NCBI GenBank assembly: GCA_900766915.1
Contig: CAAFXE010000391.1
Span: forward strand, 1-25,414
DNA from: Lachnospiraceae bacterium
Lineage (GTDB): Bacteria > Bacillota > Clostridia > Lachnospirales > Lachnospiraceae
Length of the DNA: 25,414 bases
Reading direction: 5' to 3'
The first letter of the stretch is position 1; every line of letters starts with the position of its first letter. Shown piece by piece: positions 21,112 to 25,414 of this stretch. The position numbers and the translations under genes were made by a program. A model generated the notes under the pieces. That model ran no database searches and had not been told where the DNA came from. It saw only the letters and a program-made list of their open reading frames with translations.

Positions 21112-22003
21112 GCAGCTCCTGAAAATACCCGGGTAATTCTGCAGAAAACTCCATATATTCTCCGGTTCTTGGATGGACAAATCCCAAAACCATGGCGTGG
21201 AGACATTGTCCTTCAAGCTTAAACGGACATTTTGCAGGACCATATACCTCATCTCCTACCAATGGATGACCAATGGAGGCCATATGCACACGAATCTGAT
21301 GGGTACGACCTGTTTCCAGAACGCATTCAATATAGGTATAATTTCCAAACCGCTTAAGAACCTGATAATGGGTAACTGCAGGTTTTCCGTTTTTTTCGTT
21401 GATAGCCATTTTTTTACGGTCCACCGGATGACGACCGATGGGACCCTCTACAGTACCCTTGTCCTCTTTGATATTGCCATGAACCAATGCACGGTAACGC
21501 CTGGTAATAGAATGTTCCTTTAGCTGTGCTGCAATGCTGTTGTGAGCCATATCATTCTTACAGACGATCAGGATTCCGGTAGTATCCCGGTCAATGCGAT
21601 GAACGATACCGGGTCTTGCTACCCCATTAATTCCTGACAAATTACCCTGACAATGATATAAAAGCCCATTTACCAGTGTATCTTTCGTATGCCCGGGTGC
21701 CGGATGCACTACCATACCCTTAGGCTTGTTGATGAGAATGACATCCTCATCCTCATAGACAATGTCAAGCTCCATCTTCTGTGGCTCCACGTCCAGTTCC
21801 TTTGGTTCCGGAATATTGACACTGACTTCATCACCACAGGAAAGCTGATAACCTGTTTTCACAGATCTGCCATTTACCAGCACGCCACCCTCTTTGATCA
21901 GTTTCTGAAGATAAGAGCGGGTCTGCTCCGGAAACTGTTCTGCCAGATATTTATCAAGCCGCATCTGCTGATCTTCCTGGATTACAAACAAATAGCTGTC
22001 CAT
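21092..22003 (-). CDS. rluD: RluD-family 23S rRNA pseudouridine synthase
   Basis: The 303-residue protein has an N-terminal S4 RNA-binding domain (about 15-65) and a pseudouridine synthase domain with catalytic Asp138 in HRIDRDTTG (135-143). The later strand RTHQIRVHMASIGHPLVGDEVYG is typical. RluD-type enzymes isomerise uridines in helix 69 of 23S rRNA; paralogues RluA/RluC/YlyB cannot be fully excluded. The start lies 2 nt after the lspA stop, the usual lspA-rluD pairing in Firmicutes. Its C-terminal 20 bases overlap the receiver-GGDEF remnant. Confidence 0.93.
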   Translation of the reverse strand: MDSYLFVIQEDQQMRLDKYLAEQFPEQTRSYLQKLIKEGGVLVNGRSVKTGYQLSCGDEVSVNIPEPKELDVEPQKMELDIVYEDEDVILINKPKGMVVHPAPGHTKDTLVNGLLYHCQGNLSGINGVARPGIVHRIDRDTTGILIVCKNDMAHNSIAAQLKEHSITRRYRALVHGNIKEDKGTVEGPIGRHPVDRKKMAINEKNGKPAVTHYQVLKRFGNYTYIECVLETGRTHQIRVHMASIGHPLVGDEVYGPAKCPFKLEGQCLHAMVLGFVHPRTGEYMEFSAELPGYFQELLEDFRS

Positions 22004-22005
22004 GA

Positions 22006-22521
22006 TTATTTCTCCTTCTTAGGGAACAGGCATTCCAATTCTTCCTCTTTGTAATAAAACAAAATCAGAAACGCAAGAACAAAGGTTGCGCAGGTCACAT
22101 AAATATCTGCCACGTTAAAAATCGGAAAATTAATCAATTCAAAATAAAAAAAGTCTACCACATAACCAAGGCTCACACGGTCGATGAGATTTCCCACAGC
22201 TCCGGCTGCAACAAAAATTCCCACAGCTCTAAGGTAATGAAAATGCTTCTGCCATGGCAATTTAAAATATATATATGTGATTGCTGCTAAAACAAGAACT
22301 GCGATCACGACAAAAAAGAGCCTCTGTCCCTGCAGCATTCCGAAAGCGGCACCTCTGTTTTCCAGATAATGCAGCTGAAATACACCCGGAATCAGCACAA
22401 GCGGCTTCTGATTCATCAAATGTGCCACCGCCAAAGCTTTCGTCCACTGATCAAAAATAATCAAAATAACAAAAGATATCAGGGCAATCATAGCCCTCTT
22501 CCATGTAAAGTAAAATTTCAT
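22006..22521 (-). CDS. lspA: Lipoprotein signal peptidase II
   Basis: The 171-residue protein has four membrane helices and the aspartic peptidase motifs: FDQWTK (23-28), ENRGAAFG (54-61), GNLIDR (110-115), then catalytic Asp123 (VVDFF) and Asp139 (FNVADIY). It removes signal peptides of prolipoproteins after lipid attachment. The charged C-terminal tail (EEELECLFPKKEK) is short. It lies 20 nt after aroB with GAGGAG in the gap and 2 nt before rluD. Confidence 0.96.
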   Translation of the reverse strand: MKFYFTWKRAMIALISFVILIIFDQWTKALAVAHLMNQKPLVLIPGVFQLHYLENRGAAFGMLQGQRLFFVVIAVLVLAAITYIYFKLPWQKHFHYLRAVGIFVAAGAVGNLIDRVSLGYVVDFFYFELINFPIFNVADIYVTCATFVLAFLILFYYKEEELECLFPKKEK

Positions 22522-22541
22522 AAATGTAACAATCTCCTCAG

Positions 22542-23633
22542 TTATAACGAATTTAAAATATATTCCGCAACCTCTAAAAGTTCCTCGTCTGTCACGGTTT
22601 TGTCTACATACGCATTACCAATTTCCCGTAAAAGCACAAATTTGATCTTTCCTGCCTCCATCTTCTTATCCGACTTGGAAACCGCCAAAATATCTGACCC
22701 GGTAATCCCATCTACAGAGACAGGAAGGATAAATCTGCGGAAGCATTCTTTCACAGTATCTACTTCCTCCATGGAAACCAGTCCTCTCATGGCAGATAAT
22801 TTCATGGCAGCTACACAGCCAATGGCAACACATTGTCCGTGCAGAAGCTGGAAATCCTTTAGTTTCTCTACTGCATGTCCAAGCGTATGACCGAAATTTA
22901 ACAGCGCACGATCTCCTTTTTCTGTCGGGTCCTTCTCTACCACGTCTCTCTTAATTTTACAGCTTTCCATGATCATAGAAAGCAGGGTATCATAGTCTCT
23001 CTCCTGTATTTTATCAGCGTGTTCCATACACCAGGCAAAATATTCTTTATTTTTGATCAGACCATGCTTTAAGATTTCTCCCATACCACAGGAAAACTGC
23101 TCCAGTGTCAGTGTATGAAGGACTGACAAGTTCATATATACCAGTCTCGGCATATGGAAGGCACCTACCATATTTTTGTAGCTGTCGAAATCTACTCCCG
23201 TCTTTCCGCCGATACTGCTGTCCACCTGGGATAAAAGGGTCGTAGGAACCTGCACAAAATCAATTCCGCGAAGATAGGTTGCCGCACAAAAGCCCGTCAT
23301 ATCTCCAATGACTCCTCCACCCAATGCGACCAGGCAGTCTTTTCTGTCAAAATGATTTAAAATGAGATGCTCATACAGTTTTTTAACCTGATCCAATGTT
23401 TTATTTTGTTCCCCTGCGTGAATTACAAAAGAACTGACATTTGAAAACTTACGTCCAAGCTCACTTTTTACTTCTTCGAGATACAGGGGGGCTACATTGG
23501 AATCTGTTACCACACAAAGTCTGTGCCCCAAAAATCCAAGCCCGGCAATTTCCTCTGCAAGATTCTCAAAACTGTTTGAAAATTTGATGGCATAGCAAAA
23601 ACTGCCGTCCTTTTTTACCTCTAACTGTTCCAT
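22542..23633 (-). CDS. aroB: 3-dehydroquinate synthase
   Basis: The 363-residue protein converts DAHP to 3-dehydroquinate, the second step of the shikimate pathway, using NAD and a divalent metal. Visible motifs: GGGVIGDMTGF (105-115, NAD binding), PTTLLSQVDSSIGGKTGVD (130-148), GMGEILKHG and NFGHTLGHA with metal ligands. No other aro gene is nearby; it sits between the sepF terminator and lspA. The ribosome binding site AGAGGA is close to the start. The upstream gap carries hairpin element copy B, and no good promoter hexamers are evident there. Confidence 0.96.
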   Translation of the reverse strand: MEQLEVKKDGSFCYAIKFSNSFENLAEEIAGLGFLGHRLCVVTDSNVAPLYLEEVKSELGRKFSNVSSFVIHAGEQNKTLDQVKKLYEHLILNHFDRKDCLVALGGGVIGDMTGFCAATYLRGIDFVQVPTTLLSQVDSSIGGKTGVDFDSYKNMVGAFHMPRLVYMNLSVLHTLTLEQFSCGMGEILKHGLIKNKEYFAWCMEHADKIQERDYDTLLSMIMESCKIKRDVVEKDPTEKGDRALLNFGHTLGHAVEKLKDFQLLHGQCVAIGCVAAMKLSAMRGLVSMEEVDTVKECFRRFILPVSVDGITGSDILAVSKSDKKMEAGKIKFVLLREIGNAYVDKTVTDEELLEVAEYILNSL

Positions 23634-23653
23634 TTTCTTCCTCTTTTCTGTTC

Positions 23654-23703
23654 AGTACTTTCCAGATGCAAAGCGACAAGCATCATTTGCTTCGCACATG
23701 GAT
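23654..23703 (-). repeat. Intergenic hairpin element, copy B (upstream of aroB)
   Basis: Read on the minus strand it begins ATCCATGTGCGAAGCAAAT and ends ATCTGGAAAGTACT, matching copy A at 2393-2447. TGCGAAGC pairs with GCTTTGCA (8 positions, one G-T). It lies between the sepF terminator and the aroB start, 20 nt upstream of the ATG. Confidence 0.6.
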
Positions 23704-23704
23704 G

Positions 23705-23735
23705 AAAAAAGACACCGAAAAATCTTTCCGGTGTC
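23705..23735 (-). terminator. Rho-independent terminator after sepF
   Basis: On the minus strand GACACCG pairs with CGGTGTC (7 bp, 23735-23711), followed by six T (23710-23705). It separates the HlyD-YggS-SepF transcript from aroB. Confidence 0.85.
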
Positions 23736-23747
23736 CTAATGATTCGA

Positions 23748-24284
23748 TTAAAAATCAGTTTTAATTCCGGGAACTTCGAAAGCATCTGTCAGAAGATCCT
23801 GCAAGTCACCACTGATATCTACACTCTTCGGTGTTACGATAAATATGTAGCTGGAAATTTTACGAAGATTTCCATCAATAGCCACACAGGTACCGCAGGT
23901 AAAATCAATGATTCTCTGGGCAAGATCCATATCAAGACCTTCAAAATTCAGTACAACAGCACGTCCCATCAAAAGTGTCTCTGTGATTTCTCTGGAATCC
24001 TCAAAGGAGGTCGGTTTGATCACACACACTTCCATACCGCTTCCGCCGGAACGTCTTCTTGTGATTGGTGTGATCTTAGATGGAGCAGACTTTGAAGCAG
24101 CCTTTGTTTCTTTTACAATGGCATCCTCTAAATCGTAGTCAAAGTCTTTTTCTTTCTTCTTAAAGATGTGCCGTTTTGACGTTTCCTCTTCATATTCATC
24201 ATCGTCTTCATATTCATCGTAATCATCATAATCGTCATCTTCATCAAGCTTCATCATATTTAAGAATTTATCAAAAACACCCAT
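23748..24284 (-). CDS. sepF: SepF, cell-division protein (FtsZ membrane anchor)
   Basis: The 178-residue protein has the N-terminal amphipathic membrane-binding helix (MGVFDKFLNMMK), a very acidic linker (Asp/Glu/Tyr-rich, about 14-36), a basic segment and the C-terminal SepF domain (from about 84: VCVIKPTSFEDSREIT, AVVLNFEGLD, RIIDFTCG). SepF tethers FtsZ to the membrane and remodels it. The start was set at 24284: the in-frame GTG at 24296 is part of the ribosome binding site GAGGTG itself. It follows the yggS gene by 13 nt, as in many Firmicutes. Confidence 0.94.
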   Translation of the reverse strand: MGVFDKFLNMMKLDEDDDYDDYDEYEDDDEYEEETSKRHIFKKKEKDFDYDLEDAIVKETKAASKSAPSKITPITRRRSGGSGMEVCVIKPTSFEDSREITETLLMGRAVVLNFEGLDMDLAQRIIDFTCGTCVAIDGNLRKISSYIFIVTPKSVDISGDLQDLLTDAFEVPGIKTDF

Positions 24285-24297
24285 GAAATTTTTCACC

Positions 24298-25002
24298 TCA
24301 ATTTATTTTATTATAATCGCGTTCTCCGAAAATACCGGTACCAACGCGAACATAAGTAGCCCCCTCTTCGATGGCTACCTCATAGTCTCCTGTCATTCCC
24401 ATGGACAGAACACTCATAGATACATTATCAATGTTTTTATGGTCAATGTCAACAGATAATTGCTTTAAAGTGCGAAATACAGGACGATTTTCTTCCGGAT
24501 CTTCTGTATAGGGAGCTATGGTCATAAGCCCCAGAATATGAATATTGGGAAGTTTTGCTATAGAGCGGATCAGATTTTCTGTTTCTTCCACCTTTAATCC
24601 AAACTTTGATGCTTCCTCTGCCACATTCACTTCCACCAGAATATTGACTGAAATACCTTTCTTTACGGCATCCTCACTGATGGCCTCGGCAAGGCGCAGG
24701 GAATCTACGGAATGAATCAGATCCACTTTATCTGTAATATATTTTACCTTATTTCGCTGCAGATGCCCAATCATATGCCAGTGAAGATTTTCCGGTAAAG
24801 CCTCCCACTTTTCACAAAGCTCCTGCACTTTATTTTCCCCAAAAACTGTAATGCCGCATTCCATACATGCTTCCAGCATTTCCACGGGTTTCGTCTTGCT
24901 GACTGCCACCAGGGTCACTTCACTTCTGTCTCTGCCTGCTCTTTCACAGGCCCTGCAGATCTTTTCTTCTACTTCTTTTAAATTATCTTTTATGAAATCC
25001 AT
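24298..25002 (-). CDS. YggS/PLPBP-family pyridoxal-phosphate homeostasis protein
   Basis: The 234-residue protein is a single alanine-racemase-like TIM barrel with PLP lysine Lys36 in LVAVSKTKP. Other family segments are FGENKVQE, WHMIGHLQRNK, LVEVNVAEEASKFG, GLMTIAP, LSMGMTGDYEVAI and VRVGTGIFG. It binds PLP and affects vitamin B6 and amino-acid balance, with no established catalytic reaction. It lies immediately downstream of the HlyD-like gene with no gap to speak of and just before sepF. Confidence 0.95.
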   Translation of the reverse strand: MDFIKDNLKEVEEKICRACERAGRDRSEVTLVAVSKTKPVEMLEACMECGITVFGENKVQELCEKWEALPENLHWHMIGHLQRNKVKYITDKVDLIHSVDSLRLAEAISEDAVKKGISVNILVEVNVAEEASKFGLKVEETENLIRSIAKLPNIHILGLMTIAPYTEDPEENRPVFRTLKQLSVDIDHKNIDNVSMSVLSMGMTGDYEVAIEEGATYVRVGTGIFGERDYNKIN

Positions 25003-25414
25003 TTAATATATTACCTGATCCTCTTTGACTGCGTCTGCATTTAAGACGATTCTGTCATAAATAGTCAGCCCAAAAGGTGTTCCTTCCTCTACTATGGTGT
25101 ATTCTTCGTTTCCATACAGCACCTTAACCTTCTTAAACTGGGTATACCCCTGGTTAATACAGTAGGCTCCGGTAAGCTCTGCCGTATTTCCCACCTGATA
25201 AAGGTCATTGCTGTCCGGAATAATGATACGGTCTCCTGCCTTTATATAAGAATCATTTGAGGCAAAGCTGCCCTGATTCGGATCAATATAAACCATACCA
25301 TCTGTAATGGAATAAAATGTAGGCGATACAAATTTCTGTGTAGAATGTCCCTCTTCATCAAAGGTTTCTACCATAAAGCCATCGCTGTCATTTTCTCCGC
25401 CCTTCATCACATAT
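25003..25414 (-). CDS. C-terminal part of an HlyD-like (membrane-fusion) protein, cut by the window end
   Basis: The frame is open through the window's right edge, so only about 136 C-terminal residues are seen; the GTG at 25410 is not a real start. The visible part is beta-rich (KFVSPTFYSITDGMVYIDPNQG, IIIPDSNDLYQVG) and ends with CINQGYTQFKKVKVLYGNEEYTIVEEGTPFGLTIYDRIVLNADAV. This resembles the C-terminus of HlyD-like periplasmic-adaptor-type proteins found upstream of yggS-sepF in Lachnospiraceae. Function there is unknown; a role with the division cluster is inference from position. Confidence 0.6.
   Translation of the reverse strand, partial: YVMKGGENDSDGFMVETFDEEGHSTQKFVSPTFYSITDGMVYIDPNQGSFASNDSYIKAGDRIIIPDSNDLYQVGNTAELTGAYCINQGYTQFKKVKVLYGNEEYTIVEEGTPFGLTIYDRIVLNADAVKEDQVIY

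Noticed and set aside
21112..21252. N-terminal extension of the receiver-GGDEF remnant
   Set aside because: This part reads an alternative frame of rluD and has no receiver similarity; it is a shadow.

Overview
The window reads as a contig of a low-to-mid G+C anaerobic Firmicute, most likely a Lachnospiraceae member (Blautia/Dorea-like). This is inferred from the protein families (CmpB-type membrane protein, PduB-like shell protein, CapA, two-domain PPK2, the YggS-SepF cluster), AGGAG-type ribosome binding sites and TTGACA/TATAAT promoters. I cannot name a species. Bases 1-20 are not genomic: they match the end of the Illumina TruSeq adapter, so position 21 is a contig end.

Left part (21-5334). 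A truncated minus-strand VbhA-type antitoxin (partner of a Fic toxin lost off the contig) lies divergent from a solitary PduB-like microcompartment shell gene that has its own promoter and terminator. A membrane-anchored CapA-family protein follows on the minus strand, then a purine/uracil permease and a tandemly duplicated CmpB-family membrane protein on the plus strand.

Middle (5351-12380). A BlaI-type repressor with a clear promoter and palindromic operator is followed by a BlaR1-like M56 metalloprotease whose outer domain looks like an RCC1 beta-propeller instead of a penicillin-binding domain. Close behind come a membrane-anchored GH25 muramidase-like protein with two SH3b domains, a Y-family polymerase, a YolD-like protein and a cytidylate-kinase-like protein. 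No terminator is visible until 12340-12380, so a cell-wall-sensing module and a translesion polymerase may share transcripts.

12448-14538. A YneA-like LysM division-inhibitor candidate sits behind a promoter carrying three LexA-like boxes. A two-domain polyphosphate:AMP phosphotransferase-type protein follows. A perfect 17-bp palindrome at 14547-14587 marks the point where plus-strand genes meet minus-strand genes.

Right part (14651-25414, all minus strand). In transcription order: the end of an HlyD-like gene, a YggS PLP protein, SepF, terminator, AroB, LspA, RluD, a decayed receiver-GGDEF remnant, a LytS-like histidine kinase with its response regulator, terminator, then an exopolysaccharide-control operon (Wzz-like, BY-kinase, LCP ligase, unknown secreted protein). 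That operon has a direct repeat of TGTCAC with an 11-bp period over its promoter, a candidate site for an OmpR/SARP-like regulator such as the one encoded just upstream. A ~50-bp hairpin-forming element occurs upstream of both capA and aroB in the same orientation.
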